From Marinobacterium sp. LSUCC0821 (GTDB lineage: Bacteria; Pseudomonadota; Gammaproteobacteria; Pseudomonadales; Balneatricaceae): DNA of 64,000 bases. The notes beneath the pieces were generated by a model. That model had not been told where the DNA came from and did not search any database. It saw nothing but the letters and a program-made list of their open reading frames with translations. Below are positions 20,139 through 29,832 of this stretch, one piece after another (the first letter of the stretch is position 1; the number at the start of each line of letters is the position of its first letter). The stretch covers positions 5,001-69,000 of the forward strand of contig NZ_CP051666.1 of the NCBI RefSeq assembly GCF_012848475.1. The letters are read 5' to 3'. The translations under genes were made by a program, and so were the position numbers.

Positions 20139-20408
20139 ATGAATCAAGAACCACCAAAAATTGAGTTTCCCTGTCCAAACTACAAAATCATGGTCGTTGG
20201 CGATAGCGCACCTGATTACAAAGAGTTTGTCGTGGCGACAGCAAAGATTTATGACCCTGAACTTGATGAGTCGAAAGTTGAGGTAAAGCCGAGTAGTAAA
20301 GGACGCTTTACCTCTGTCAGAGTGTTGATTACAGCCACAAGCGAAGAGCAGTTAGCGCAGCTTCATACCGACCTGAAGGCATCGGGCCGCGTTAAAATGG
20401 TGATCTAG
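20139..20408 (+). CDS. ybeD: YbeD family protein (DUF493)
   Basis: An 89-residue protein of the DUF493 family with an ACT-like ferredoxin fold. It is found between dacA and lipB in many gammaproteobacteria. Motifs [12 protein letters not shown] and [15 protein letters not shown] fit the family. The molecular role is not settled; linkage to lipB suggests lipoate metabolism. Its stop overlaps the lipB GTG by one base. Confidence 0.93.
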   Translation: MNQEPPKIEFPCPNYKIMVVGDSAPDYKEFVVATAKIYDPELDESKVEVKPSSKGRFTSVRVLITATSEEQLAQLHTDLKASGRVKMVI

Positions 20409-21058
20409 TGCCTTCAGAACTACCTTTGATTGTTCGGTATCTAGGGCAGCAGCCCTATGCCCATGCGTTTGAAAAGATGCAAGCGTTTACCAACAATCGT
20501 ACTGCTGACAGCTGTGATGAGATATGGGTTCTAGAGCATGAACCTGTATTTACCCAAGGTCAGGCTGGTAAGGCTGAACACCTCATCAATACCGGTGATA
20601 TTCCGGTTGTTCAGGTTGATAGGGGCGGCCAGGTTACCTATCACGGACCGGGGCAGCTAGTGATCTATCTTTTGCTGGATCTGAAACGCAACAGTCTCGG
20701 TGTGAGGGATTTAGTAACCCTTATGGAACAGAGCGTTGTGTCAGTTCTTGCAGATCATCAAGTCGATTCAGCCCCTAAAGCAGATGCACCTGGCGTCTAT
20801 GTTGCTGGTCGAAAAATCTGCTCGTTGGGTTTGCGCGTAAGACGTGGCTGTAGTTTCCACGGTTTAGCACTCAATGTAGATATGGATTTAAACCCTTTTT
20901 TACGAATTAACCCCTGTGGGTATGCGGGTCTTGAAATGACCCAGTTAAACGAATTTGATAAAGCCGCTACCGTTGAATCGGTAGCTCCAGCCTTGGTGAA
21001 ATACCTTGCAGAGGCTGTGGGCTACAAGCAGTGGCAAAGCACTCAAGGATGGGAGTGA
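20408..21058 (+). CDS. lipB: lipoyl(octanoyl) transferase
   Basis: A 216-residue LipB, which moves octanoyl groups from acyl carrier protein to lipoyl domains of 2-oxoacid dehydrogenases and the glycine cleavage H protein. The catalytic pair is visible as K136 in GRKICSLG and C170 in INPCGY. The signature [13 protein letters not shown] is intact. It begins with GTG overlapping ybeD and is followed at once by lipA. Confidence 0.96.
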   Translation: MPSELPLIVRYLGQQPYAHAFEKMQAFTNNRTADSCDEIWVLEHEPVFTQGQAGKAEHLINTGDIPVVQVDRGGQVTYHGPGQLVIYLLLDLKRNSLGVRDLVTLMEQSVVSVLADHQVDSAPKADAPGVYVAGRKICSLGLRVRRGCSFHGLALNVDMDLNPFLRINPCGYAGLEMTQLNEFDKAATVESVAPALVKYLAEAVGYKQWQSTQGWE

Positions 21059-21060
21059 AG

Positions 21061-22038
21061 ATGTCTGAGAGCACAAAAACAGTGAAAGGTGTTGCCGAGC
21101 AGGGCGTAAAGTTACGCGGTGCTGAAAAGGTAGCGCGTATTCCTATCAAGGTTATCCCAACAGAAAAAGAGGATATGCCACGTAAGCCAGAATGGCTGCG
21201 CGTCCGTATGGGTAATAATGCTGAAGTTAAACGTATCAAAGAGAAGTTACGCCACCACAAGCTAGCAAGTGTCTGTGAGGAGGCGAGCTGCCCAAATCTT
21301 GGCGAGTGTTTTAGCCACGGTACGGCAACCTTCATGATCATGGGTGATATCTGTACCCGTCGCTGTCCATTCTGTGATGTTGCCCACGGTCGGCCAAACG
21401 CGTTGTCCCCAGATGAGCCGCGTGAGCTTGCTGAAGCGATTACCGACATGGGACTTAAATATGTGGTTATCACGTCAGTCGATCGTGATGACCTTCGTGA
21501 TGGTGGCGCTCAGCACTTTGCAGACTGTATTCGTGAAACTCGAGAGCGCAGCGATACCATACAGATTGAAACTCTAGTACCTGATTTCCGTGGTCGTATG
21601 GATATCGCTATCGATATTCTTAAGGATAATCCACCGGATGTCTTCAACCACAATTTGGAGACAGTGCCTCGTCTCTACAAAAAAGTACGTCCAGGTGCAG
21701 ACTATGCTTGGTCACTTGAGTTGTTGAAACGCTACAAAGCCGTGCGTCCAGAAGTTCGTACCAAATCAGGTCTGATGGTGGGCGTGGGTGAAACCAACGA
21801 AGAGATTATTGAAGTGATGCACGATCTCCGTGCACATGATGTAAACATGATTACGATAGGTCAGTATCTACAGCCAAGCCGTGATCATTTGCCAGTCGAT
21901 CGCTTTGTGACACCTGAAGAGTTTAAAGAGTTTGAACGGATTGCCAAAGAGCTGGGCTTTAGCCATGTGGCGTCAGGCCCATTAGTTCGCTCTTCATACC
22001 ATGCCGACCTTCAGGCGAAAGGCGAGAAGGTCGGGTAA
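21061..22038 (+). CDS. lipA: lipoyl synthase
   Basis: A 325-residue radical SAM enzyme that inserts two sulfurs into protein-bound octanoyl groups. The auxiliary cluster cysteines lie in [12 protein letters not shown] and the radical SAM cluster in [14 protein letters not shown] possible earlier GTG at 21031 lies inside lipB. I take the ATG at 21061 because GGGAG lies five bases before it, overlapping the end of lipB. It closes the twelve-gene run and is convergent with rhlE five bases away. Confidence 0.97.
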   Translation: MSESTKTVKGVAEQGVKLRGAEKVARIPIKVIPTEKEDMPRKPEWLRVRMGNNAEVKRIKEKLRHHKLASVCEEASCPNLGECFSHGTATFMIMGDICTRRCPFCDVAHGRPNALSPDEPRELAEAITDMGLKYVVITSVDRDDLRDGGAQHFADCIRETRERSDTIQIETLVPDFRGRMDIAIDILKDNPPDVFNHNLETVPRLYKKVRPGADYAWSLELLKRYKAVRPEVRTKSGLMVGVGETNEEIIEVMHDLRAHDVNMITIGQYLQPSRDHLPVDRFVTPEEFKEFERIAKELGFSHVASGPLVRSSYHADLQAKGEKVG

Positions 22039-22043
22039 CGGCT

Positions 22044-23423
22044 TTATTCAGACGCAGCAGTTTTTGGGCGTGGTTTACGCTTGAAACGCTGTTGACCTGA
22101 GGGGCGCTCTGCGGAGTTAGCCCCTTTTTCATTTCTAGGGCGATTCTGATTTGAGCGGTTGTTTCTTGAGTTGCCGCGGCTATCGTTTCTGCCAGAGCTG
22201 TTCTGCTGATTAGCTTGAACCTGATGCTCTTTCGGTTTCTTTGGCTTCTTAGGTTTTTTCGGTGCGCGCAGAGTTGTTTCTGGAATTGGATTGTTAGGTT
22301 CAAATCCTTTCAGTGTGCGACGCTCGAGTAACTGTTGAATGACAGTCTCAATAGCTCTCAACTGATCAAATTCATCAATCGAAACCAGAGATACCGCTTC
22401 ACCAATGGCTCCCGCACGGCCAGTGCGGCCAATTCGGTGTACATAATCCTCTGCAACCTGCGGAAGATCTAAGTTGATAACGTGAGGGAGCTCTTTGATG
22501 TCGATGCCGCGTGCCGCAATATCAGTAGCGACTAGCACTTGAATATCACCATCCTTGAACTGCTGAAGGGCTCGTGTTCTTGCCCCTTGGCTTTTGTTGC
22601 CATGAATAGCGGCAGCTGTGATTTCAGCTTTCTCTAAAAGTTGCACAACCTTGTTCGCACCATGTTTAGTGCGGCTGAAGACGAGAACCTGAAACCAGTT
22701 GTTTAACTTAATGAGATGGATCAGTGCCTTGACCTTAGAGCTCTTATCGACAGGAATGATCCACTGCTCCACAGTGTGGGCTGTTGAGTTCTCTGGTGAT
22801 ACTGAAACTTCTACGGGGTTGTTCACAAACTCTTTAGCTAGCGATTTAATCTCTGCTGAGAAGGTGGCAGAGAAGAGTAGGTTCTGACGCTGTTTTGGTA
22901 GCAGGGCTAGGATCTTACGGATATCACGAATAAAGCCCATATCGAGCATTCGGTCAGCTTCATCAAGAACTAAGACTTCAAGCTGATCAAAGCGAACCGC
23001 GTTCTGGCTGTATAGATCTAGCAGACGCCCTGGTGTTGCGACAAGTAGGTCTGCGCCTGAGCGAAGTTTCTGCATCTGAGGATTAATCTTAACACCACCA
23101 AACACTACGGCTGTTTTAAGCTGTGTGTGTTTTCCATAATACTCAGCGTTGTCCTGTACCTGTGCGGCAAGCTCTCGAGTAGGTGTTAAAACTAAGGCAC
23201 GTACAGAGTTGGCCTTTACCCTATTTCCTTTCTCTAACATCTGCAGGATAGGCAGTACAAAGCTTGCAGTTTTACCTGTGCCTGTTTGTGCGGCGGCCAT
23301 TACATCTTTGCCGCTAAGCACTGCTGGAATCGCTTCTGATTGAATTGGAGTCGGTTGTTGGTAGCCTTTATCGCTAAGAGCTTGGAGCAGTTGGTCGTTT
23401 AGACCTAGATTTGCAAATGACAT
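22044..23423 (-). CDS. rhlE: DEAD-box RNA helicase RhlE
   Basis: A 459-residue RNA helicase. The N-terminus [16 protein letters not shown] matches RhlE. Core motifs are the Q motif [10 protein letters not shown], Walker [13 protein letters not shown] in [12 protein letters not shown] in LFSATF, and HRIGRTGR. A basic, low-complexity C-terminal tail (about 375-459, with PKKPKKPKK and Asn/Arg/Ser-rich sequence) probably binds RNA. Start at MSF; ten extra in-frame codons upstream are not needed. A 48-bp palindrome lies 45 bases upstream of the start. Confidence 0.95.
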   Translation of the reverse strand: MSFANLGLNDQLLQALSDKGYQQPTPIQSEAIPAVLSGKDVMAAAQTGTGKTASFVLPILQMLEKGNRVKANSVRALVLTPTRELAAQVQDNAEYYGKHTQLKTAVVFGGVKINPQMQKLRSGADLLVATPGRLLDLYSQNAVRFDQLEVLVLDEADRMLDMGFIRDIRKILALLPKQRQNLLFSATFSAEIKSLAKEFVNNPVEVSVSPENSTAHTVEQWIIPVDKSSKVKALIHLIKLNNWFQVLVFSRTKHGANKVVQLLEKAEITAAAIHGNKSQGARTRALQQFKDGDIQVLVATDIAARGIDIKELPHVINLDLPQVAEDYVHRIGRTGRAGAIGEAVSLVSIDEFDQLRAIETVIQQLLERRTLKGFEPNNPIPETTLRAPKKPKKPKKPKEHQVQANQQNSSGRNDSRGNSRNNRSNQNRPRNEKGANSAERPSGQQRFKRKPRPKTAASE

Positions 23424-23467
23424 AGAGCCTGCTTTCATAAAATGGTGACGCACGATACCACACTTTC

Positions 23468-23515
23468 TACTCCGGGGTCAGAGTAGTCTATATAGACTAC
23501 TCTGACCCCGGAGTA
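23468..23515. repeat. 48-bp perfect palindrome
   Basis: Arms of 24 bases, TACTCCGGGGTCAGAGTAGT plus CTAT on the left, are perfectly complementary with no unpaired centre (axis between 23491 and 23492). It sits between the usp stop at 23546 and the rhlE start at 23423, both on the minus strand. The core GGGGTCAGAGTA resembles arms I recall from REP-type repeats, but this is memory rather than a search. As RNA it would form a very stable hairpin in the rhlE leader or the usp 3' end. No T tract follows it on either strand. Confidence 0.95.
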
Positions 23516-23545
23516 TGGGATTGATTTATCAAAAGTTAGTTTTGA

Positions 23546-24394
23546 TTATCTCAGTAGTAAGATTGGGGTTGGGGATTTGCGCAACAGCGTTGAGGTTGTA
23601 CTCCCTACAAGCATCTGTCTGATACGTGAGTGGCCATATGCTCCCATGACCAGAAGTTCAGCGCCTACTTCCGCTTCGCGCTCTAGAATAACCTCTTCTA
23701 CATCACCTGCCGTGAGGGTTGTGTTTACGCTGAAGCCTGCATTAATCAGTGATCTCTCAGCTGCTTCTAACTCTTTCTTAAAATCGAAAGTGGCAGGGCC
23801 AACCATCAATAGTTCACACTCAGCACCTTTGAGTAGAGGGCTTTTAGCGACCATATCTAACGCTTTGCGTGCAGTGCTGCTGCCATCGTAAGCCATAAGG
23901 AATTTCTTAGGAGCGATGAGTGCACGGTCTGTCACTAAGATAGGGCGGTGCAGCGCGCGAATGACTGGCTCAATATGAACACCAAGCGGATCACCATGTG
24001 ACCCTTTGCCCAGTACCAGTAACCGAGTGGAGTTTTGCTCCTCTGCTAGTGTCGAGAGTAGGTCGCCATGACGCTGTAAGGTGGTAGGCTCAAAGGCGTC
24101 ATCTTGCTGTGCACGTTCGAGGGCCGCTGCAAGCATTAAACGACCCTGTTCACGTGCAAGCTTACCACGTTGCTCATCAAGTGAAGCGAGCTGCTCAAGC
24201 AGGGTTTCGCGTGCTCCCAAACCGATTGTGCCGCTTAATGGCGCACTCTCTTCGCTCGTTGGGTACTCGCGCTTGTCGAGAACATGAAGTAGTTTGAGTG
24301 GCGCTTGTAGAGCTCTGCTTGCCCATGCACTGGTATCGCAAATAGCTTCAACACGTTCACCAATGCCATTAATACATGCAACAACCTGAGTCAT
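23546..24394 (-). CDS. tandem-domain universal stress protein
   Basis: A 282-residue protein made of two UspA domains. The second ends with the ATP-binding motif MGAYGHSRIRQMLVGSTTS (G-2x-G-9x-G-S/T). The first has the divergent GKGSHGDPLGVHIEPV. Such proteins modulate stress survival or a partner transporter. It lies 10 bases downstream of the SulP transporter gene in the same direction, so the pair is very likely one operon, with the Usp protein perhaps regulating transport. Confidence 0.93.
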   Translation of the reverse strand: MTQVVACINGIGERVEAICDTSAWASRALQAPLKLLHVLDKREYPTSEESAPLSGTIGLGARETLLEQLASLDEQRGKLAREQGRLMLAAALERAQQDDAFEPTTLQRHGDLLSTLAEEQNSTRLLVLGKGSHGDPLGVHIEPVIRALHRPILVTDRALIAPKKFLMAYDGSSTARKALDMVAKSPLLKGAECELLMVGPATFDFKKELEAAERSLINAGFSVNTTLTAGDVEEVILEREAEVGAELLVMGAYGHSRIRQMLVGSTTSTLLRKSPTPILLLR

Positions 24395-24404
24395 TAGCTT
24401 CTCC

Positions 24405-25883
24405 TTAGTGGCCCATCAGTTCATCGATTTGGTCGGGTTTATCATGTACGGCAAATCGGTCTACGATGGTGGCGCTCGCTTCGTTTAGCCCTAGAGTATC
24501 GACGCTAATACCTTCGCGACGGAATTTCAAAATGACCTTATCTAATGCGCCTACAGCGGTTAGGTCCCAGAAATGGGCTCGACTTAGATCGATCGTCACC
24601 TTGTCGACATCCTCTTTGAAATCAAAAGCAGCAGTGAATTTATCACTAGAGCTGAAGAAGACCTGACCGACAACGATGTAGCGAGTGTGATTTTCACCCT
24701 CACCCTGCTCTTTGCCGATGTAGAGGAACTGTCCAACCTTGTTAGCAAAGAAGAGTGATGCAAGTAGAACACCTGCAAAGACACCAAACGCTAGGTTATG
24801 GGTCGCTACTACAACAGCCACGGTGGTGAGCATGACTATATTGGTCGACATTGGGTGTTTACGAAGATTGAAGATAGATTCCCAACTGAAGGTGCCGATT
24901 GAGACCATGATCATCACGGCAACTAGAGCCGCCATTGGAATCTGAGATACCCACTCATCGAGGAATACGACCAAGATCAACAGTACAACACCCGCAATCA
25001 GTGTTGAAAGGCGTGTGCGGCCACCTGACTTAACGTTAATCACAGACTGCCCAATCATTGCACAACCTGCCATACCGCCAAATAGACCAGCGAAGATGTT
25101 TGCAAGGCCCTGGCCTTTACACTCACGGTTTTTATCGCTTGGGGTGTCGGTTAGATCATCGACGATGGTTGCTGTCATCAGAGACTCTAGAAGACCTACC
25201 ACAGCCAATGGCAGTGAATATGGAAGGATGATCAGAAGCGTTTCAAGGTTTAGAGGGACCTCCGGCCATAGGAAAAATGGTAGGTCGCTTGGCAGTTCAC
25301 CCATATCGCCTACGGTACGGATATCTAAACCCAAAGCCATTGAAACTGCTGTCAGGAGCAGAATACATACGAGCGGTGATGGGATTTTGTTTGTCAGAAG
25401 CGGGAAGGTGTAGATGATAACCAGTCCAGCAGCTGTCATAGCATATACGTGCCAGGTGACATCAATCAGCTCAGGTAGCTGCGCCATAAAGATGAGTATA
25501 GCGAGCGCGTTGACGAATCCTGTAACAACCGAACGCGATACAAATCGCATCAATGAGCCGAGTCGTAGGTAACCAGCAATTATCTGGAATAGACCAGTTA
25601 ATAGAGTGGCTGCTAGAAGGTATTGCAGGCCATGCTCTTTAACCAGTGTGACCATCAATAGCGCCATCGCTCCCGTGGCGGCAGAGATCATACCTGGGCG
25701 ACCGCCAGCAAAGGCTGTGACTACGGCAATACAGAAGGAGGCATAAAGGCCTACTTTAGGGTCAACACCTGCAATAATTGAGAATGCAATTGCCTCGGGG
25801 ATCAGGGCAAGTGCTACAACAAGGCCAGAGAGGATATCGCCGCGGATATTTGAGAACCAGTTGTAGTGTAACGTTGGATTCAT
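24405..25883 (-). CDS. SulP family anion transporter with STAS domain
   Basis: A 492-residue inner-membrane transporter: about 10-12 helices (residues 10-390) with the SulP signature region [22 protein letters not shown], then a cytoplasmic STAS domain (about 410-490). The usual STAS phospho-site region reads [12 protein letters not shown], with Thr where Ser or Thr is expected. Substrates in the family are sulfate or bicarbonate; a carbonic anhydrase neighbour, which would favour bicarbonate, is absent. Partner of the Usp gene downstream. Confidence 0.92.
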   Translation of the reverse strand: MNPTLHYNWFSNIRGDILSGLVVALALIPEAIAFSIIAGVDPKVGLYASFCIAVVTAFAGGRPGMISAATGAMALLMVTLVKEHGLQYLLAATLLTGLFQIIAGYLRLGSLMRFVSRSVVTGFVNALAILIFMAQLPELIDVTWHVYAMTAAGLVIIYTFPLLTNKIPSPLVCILLLTAVSMALGLDIRTVGDMGELPSDLPFFLWPEVPLNLETLLIILPYSLPLAVVGLLESLMTATIVDDLTDTPSDKNRECKGQGLANIFAGLFGGMAGCAMIGQSVINVKSGGRTRLSTLIAGVVLLILVVFLDEWVSQIPMAALVAVMIMVSIGTFSWESIFNLRKHPMSTNIVMLTTVAVVVATHNLAFGVFAGVLLASLFFANKVGQFLYIGKEQGEGENHTRYIVVGQVFFSSSDKFTAAFDFKEDVDKVTIDLSRAHFWDLTAVGALDKVILKFRREGISVDTLGLNEASATIVDRFAVHDKPDQIDELMGH

Positions 25884-25991
25884 TGTCGCCTTCGCAAATC
25901 TAATTTGAAAGCGGGCAATGTTACCATTTTTACTGGTCGATTGTCGTATCTGCTTACTTGGCTTTAATCCACATTAGTTTGCGGATTTTTC

Positions 25992-26231
25992 CTATTCATT
26001 GGTCTCTTTTGGAATGTAGTTCTGAAAAAAACTGATGTGGGTGTTGAAACCACGGGAGAGAGATAGCGCTCGTTTGTGGTTCATTGGCAATTCTCCGCGT
26101 AGAATTGCATTGAACTCATCTTCGGGTAGCTTGCAGAGCTCGGCAGCTTCTGACGCTGACATACCAGTCGGTTTTAGGTAGAGCTCCTCTATAAGAAGAC
26201 CAACGCCTGCGTTTGAATCAAGAACTAACAT
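25992..26231 (-). CDS. HigA-like helix-turn-helix protein without a toxin partner
   Basis: A 79-residue protein whose layout matches HigA/VapI antitoxins: LLIEELYLKPTGMSASEAAE (entry to the helix-turn-helix), recognition region LPEDEFNAILRG, then ALSLSRGFNTHISFFQNY. No HigB-like toxin gene lies on either side: upstream is a divergent DUF2489 gene and downstream is sulP. I took the ATG at 26231; a TTG at 26249 would add six residues. The starts of this gene and the next are 24 bases apart, so it could repress both. Confidence 0.7.
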   Translation of the reverse strand: MLVLDSNAGVGLLIEELYLKPTGMSASEAAELCKLPEDEFNAILRGELPMNHKRALSLSRGFNTHISFFQNYIPKETNE

Positions 26232-26255
26232 TGTAGATAGACCGTACAACTCAAT

Positions 26256-26738
26256 ATGAACGAATCACTAGTATACACACTGATCGCACTTTGCTGCCTA
26301 GCCATTTTAGGGCTCTCTTTCGTTATCTATCGCCAATTACGAGCAAGTAAACAACGTCTGAGTGAGCAGAAGGCGAAAGAAGAGGCTTATGCTGCTGGCG
26401 CGGCAGAGCAGAAACGCTACCTTGTGGAGAGTATCAAGTTGATCTCTAACGCGATCCTTCACGATGACAAAATCACCATGACAGAGGGGTGTATGCGCCT
26501 AAAAGTGATGATTGATAATCTAGATCCAACGCTGCATCAGGTTCCTGAATTAGATGTTATTGAAGAGGTCTATCAGCGCACCTCACATATCCCTATTCTA
26601 GCTGACTGGAAGGCCTTGGATCGAAAGGAGCAGCGTCAATATGAGAAGTTGATCGCAACCACTGATGCTGAGTGTTTCGATCGCATTCAAAAAGCTGCCA
26701 AATACCTCTACGAACACCCGATGCACAAGGTGCACTGA
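26256..26738 (+). CDS. DUF2489 family membrane protein
   Basis: A 160-residue protein with one N-terminal membrane helix (about 6-25), a short coiled-coil stretch and a cytoplasmic helical domain that matches DUF2489 in my recollection (AEQKRYLVESIKLISNAI, KAAKYLYEHP). The function is unknown. It begins only 24 bases from the divergent HigA-like gene and is followed 49 bases on by another small membrane protein of the same orientation. Confidence 0.75.
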   Translation: MNESLVYTLIALCCLAILGLSFVIYRQLRASKQRLSEQKAKEEAYAAGAAEQKRYLVESIKLISNAILHDDKITMTEGCMRLKVMIDNLDPTLHQVPELDVIEEVYQRTSHIPILADWKALDRKEQRQYEKLIATTDAECFDRIQKAAKYLYEHPMHKVH

Positions 26739-26787
26739 TAATTCCGATATGATCGGAAAGGTGTGGAAAGGTGCTTAAGGAGCGGTG

Positions 26788-27162
26788 ATGGAGTTACTTA
26801 TAATATTTCTCATTACCCTCCTTGTAACCCTCACGTTAGTGTTTGCACTCCTATTCGGTAAAGCCCCTACCTATCGCCCCTCACGAGAGAGGGTGATCGA
26901 ACTTCTTGAATCGGTGCTTTCTGGGCAGGCTCAGCCTTCCCAATGGGATCTATTTATCGGTATGCCTATTCAACACGATGAACTCCTTGAGCAAACAAGA
27001 GTGAGAGCAGTCATGCTGCACGAAGGACTCAACGGAGTTGCACGAGCACGAGAGGGAATAGATGGCTATATCTATGACCGAGCCGGGAGAGAACAGATTG
27101 CTGAGATACTGTCAGAGCTCAAGTTCGCGATACAAAATGAACCTGTGACAAGAGAGTTTTGA
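26788..27162 (+). CDS. small membrane-anchored protein of unknown function
   Basis: A 124-residue protein with an N-terminal membrane helix (residues 2-22, ELLIIFLITLLVTLTLVFAL) and a soluble remainder with predicted helices. I do not recognise the family. The ATG at 26788 has AGGAG five bases before it, better than the GTG just upstream. Codon use and spacing look like a real gene. It may share transcription with the DUF2489 gene. Confidence 0.7.
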   Translation: MELLIIFLITLLVTLTLVFALLFGKAPTYRPSRERVIELLESVLSGQAQPSQWDLFIGMPIQHDELLEQTRVRAVMLHEGLNGVARAREGIDGYIYDRAGREQIAEILSELKFAIQNEPVTREF

Positions 27163-27224
27163 ATTCTGTGCGGTTTTATTAAACTCACTCTAAATAAGAC
27201 AAAAATGCTAAGTGGAGCATCAGT

Positions 27225-28373
27225 GTGATTAACTTGGAAACCAAACTGCCATCTGTTGGTGAGACGATCTTTACTACCATGTCAGCACTGGCAGCTGAAA
27301 AGCAGGCTATCAATCTCTCTCAGGGATTTCCTGACTACCGAGGTCCCGAAAAGCTGTTGCAGGCATTAGGTGAGGCGGTCGTTGCTGGCAATAATCAGTA
27401 TGCACCGCTGGCTGGTGTTCCTAAGCTAGTCGAACAGATTGCCTTGAAGGTGAAGAGTTACTATGGACGTGATCTAGATGTCGCCAATGAGATCACGGTG
27501 ACCCCTGGAGCGACAGAGGCGATTTACTCAGCTGTTTCTGCGACGGTTCGTGCCGGTGATGAGGTGATTGTTTTTGACCCTGCTTACGATAGTTACCAGC
27601 CAGCAATAGAACTCAATGGTGGTATACCTGTTCATATCCAGCTATTGCCACCAACGTTCGAGGTGGACTGGGAGCAGGTGCGTGATGCTATAACGCCGCG
27701 TACACGTATGATCATCATAAATACACCGCACAACCCTACAGGGACTGTTTGGAAGGCTTCCGATCTAGATGCCCTCGCTGATGTTGTAAGAGATACCGAC
27801 ATCTTAATTATTAGTGATGAGGTCTATGAACACCTTGTATATGACGGGCAGATTCACCAAAGTTTGAATCGCCATCCTGAATTGGCTGCGCGAGCTTTTA
27901 TCGTTTCATCTTTCGGTAAAACCTATCATGTGACTGGCTGGCGCACGGGTTACTGTGTTGCACCTGCTGCCCTCACCAAAGAGCTGCGTAAGGTCCATCA
28001 ATATGTCACATTCACCAGCCACACCCCCATTCAGCACGCATTGGCAAGCTATATGACGGAAGAGCCAGATTATCCTCGAACCTTGCCTGCATTCTTCATG
28101 CAAAAGCGTGACAGGCTTGCGAATGGCTTAAAAGACAGTGGTTTTAAATTGTTGGACTCCAACGGCACCTATTTCCAGTTAGTTGATTACACTGCAATTT
28201 CTGATCTGCCGGATGATCATTTTGTTTTAAAACTGGTCGATGAGATCGGAGTGGCAGCCATTCCGCTATCACCTTTCTATGCTAATGGTCAGCAAACGGG
28301 TTGTATTCGTCTATGTTTTGCTAAAGCTGACGAGACCATCGATAAAGCGGCAGAGCGCCTATGCAAAATTTAA
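27225..28373 (+). CDS. ybdL: PLP-dependent methionine aminotransferase
   Basis: A 382-residue class I aminotransferase similar to E. coli YbdL, which prefers methionine, histidine and phenylalanine. The PLP lysine lies in SSFGKTYHVTGWRTGY, the PLP phosphate and ring contacts in NTPHNPTGTVW and ISDEVYEHLVYD. The GTG start is preceded by AGTGGAG. Its last 13 bases overlap the start of the amidase gene, a translational link that fits the glutamine transaminase-omega-amidase pathway. Confidence 0.93.
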   Translation: MINLETKLPSVGETIFTTMSALAAEKQAINLSQGFPDYRGPEKLLQALGEAVVAGNNQYAPLAGVPKLVEQIALKVKSYYGRDLDVANEITVTPGATEAIYSAVSATVRAGDEVIVFDPAYDSYQPAIELNGGIPVHIQLLPPTFEVDWEQVRDAITPRTRMIIINTPHNPTGTVWKASDLDALADVVRDTDILIISDEVYEHLVYDGQIHQSLNRHPELAARAFIVSSFGKTYHVTGWRTGYCVAPAALTKELRKVHQYVTFTSHTPIQHALASYMTEEPDYPRTLPAFFMQKRDRLANGLKDSGFKLLDSNGTYFQLVDYTAISDLPDDHFVLKLVDEIGVAAIPLSPFYANGQQTGCIRLCFAKADETIDKAAERLCKI

Positions 28374-29161
28374 ACATCTATTACCTTCAGGCTGATCTTG
28401 CTTGGCAAAATCCTGAAGCAAACCAGGACTATTTCACTACTAAGATTCGTGCTTCAAAAGGGGCTGATCTAGTCGTTCTTCCCGAGATGTTTTTAACGGG
28501 TTTTAATATGTCCCCAGAGGTGTGTGCTGAACCAGATCCTAGTCCAAGGCTTAATTGGTTGTTGGAACTAGCCAAGGAGCAGCAGGTAGCGATTACCGGT
28601 AGCGTCTGCGTTAAGGTTGGGGATGAGTTTCGCAATCGCCTAATTTTCGTAACACCAGAAGGTCGTTTAGCACGCTATGACAAACGCCACCTATTTAGAA
28701 TGGGAGATGAGCCTAACCATTATGTAGCCGGAGATCAGCGAACGGTGATTCATTGGCGGGGTTGGCGAATACTGCCAATCATCTGTTACGACCTTCGCTT
28801 CCCTGTTTGGTGTCGTAATCGTGGTGATTATGATTTGATGATCTGTGTTGCAAACTGGCCTGCTGCTAGAAGCGATGCATGGTCAGCACTATTAAAAGCG
28901 CGTGCTATCGAAAATCAGGCTTATGTCGTTGGTGTGAATCGGGTAGGTAAAGATGGCAATGAACTTGCATACTCAGGAGACAGTGCCGTATTTGATTTCA
29001 AAGGAGCTGCAATAAGTGCAGTAACGCCTAATGAAGTGGCTGAGGCCTCCGCGGTTTGCTCGCTTGACGCATTAAACTCTTTTAGAGAGAGCTTCCCAGC
29101 TTGGGCTGATACAGATCACTTCTCAATTAGTGATATGACAACTCGAGTTGTTGAATTGTAA
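28361..29161 (+). CDS. yafV: omega-amidase (nitrilase superfamily)
   Basis: A 266-residue carbon-nitrogen hydrolase close to YafV/Nit2, which deaminates alpha-ketoglutaramate or 2-oxosuccinamate. The catalytic triad is visible: Glu in LPEMFLTGF, Lys in YDKRHLFRMG and Cys in IICYDLRFP. The 13-base overlap with the aminotransferase suggests the two act in sequence, removing the keto-acid product of glutamine transamination so that methionine can be remade from its keto acid. Confidence 0.93.
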   Translation: MQNLNIYYLQADLAWQNPEANQDYFTTKIRASKGADLVVLPEMFLTGFNMSPEVCAEPDPSPRLNWLLELAKEQQVAITGSVCVKVGDEFRNRLIFVTPEGRLARYDKRHLFRMGDEPNHYVAGDQRTVIHWRGWRILPIICYDLRFPVWCRNRGDYDLMICVANWPAARSDAWSALLKARAIENQAYVVGVNRVGKDGNELAYSGDSAVFDFKGAAISAVTPNEVAEASAVCSLDALNSFRESFPAWADTDHFSISDMTTRVVEL

Positions 29162-29178
29162 TGAGCTTGATTAAAGCC

Positions 29179-29730
29179 CTAGTTCGGCGTCATAAAATTT
29201 AAAGGACGGATACAGCGATGCTCTGGTAATCCAGCTCCAGTTGAAACTATCGCACTTAAGCGCAAAGCATCCTCTAACTGCCCCTCCAGCTCCTTCGGAA
29301 TTTTGTCAGCAAAGGGGTCTTTGCTCTCAAAATATTTGAAAAGAGGGTGCTTGAAGTAGAAGACAGCCATCTCATTGGTGATCTTTTCACAGAGATTTTT
29401 TGCTTGATTAAGCGAGCGATCAGAATCAAAAGCCCCTTTTAAACTCGCCTCTATGACTAAAACCATATCGGTCGTTTGACCCACTGTTAGATAGTCCCTA
29501 ACTGCAACCTGTTCAGTACGTGTATTTAAAAGATCGGCCAAAGCAGGGCGTAGTTGCTCATTAATATCTAACTCCATCCGATAGAAGCCCAAATCTAAAG
29601 CAGTTAAGGGACGATCTGAGAGCTGATAGAAAGCACGTGAAGAGCTGTCAGCAAAAACTGTTCCAGATAGTGAAGCAATAATAGATAAAACGATGAGAAG
29701 AGATGTTTTAAGGGATAGTTGCTTGAGCAT
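29179..29730 (-). CDS. secreted protein of unknown function
   Basis: A 183-residue protein with a clear signal peptide (MLKQLSLKTSLLIVL to TVFA). The mature part has two cysteines (NLCEKI and EHRCIRP) that could form a disulfide. I do not recognise the family. The ATG at 29730 has AAGG upstream; a longer in-frame start exists but spoils the signal peptide. It ends 18 bases from the convergent amidase gene. Confidence 0.65.
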   Translation of the reverse strand: MLKQLSLKTSLLIVLSIIASLSGTVFADSSSRAFYQLSDRPLTALDLGFYRMELDINEQLRPALADLLNTRTEQVAVRDYLTVGQTTDMVLVIEASLKGAFDSDRSLNQAKNLCEKITNEMAVFYFKHPLFKYFESKDPFADKIPKELEGQLEDALRLSAIVSTGAGLPEHRCIRPLNFMTPN

Positions 29731-29780
29731 TAATTTCGCCTTGAGTCTTAATGCTGTGCATTTTATAACCAACTAGCGGC

Positions 29781-29812
29781 GAAAAAAAGAGAGGCTCTAA
29801 TTGGCCTCTCTT
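29781..29812 (-). terminator. terminator after the rhodanese gene
   Basis: On the minus strand the stem AAGAGAGGC/GCCTCTCTT with an eight-base loop runs into seven Ts (plus-strand A 29782-29788). It lies 20 bases past the rhodanese stop. Confidence 0.88.
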
Positions 29813-29832
29813 GGTAAAGCTCAGTGAAGCTG

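Noticed and set aside
25992-27162. A complete toxin-antitoxin module
   Set aside because: No HigB, RelE or similar toxin fold is visible in the neighbours; only an antitoxin-like protein is present.
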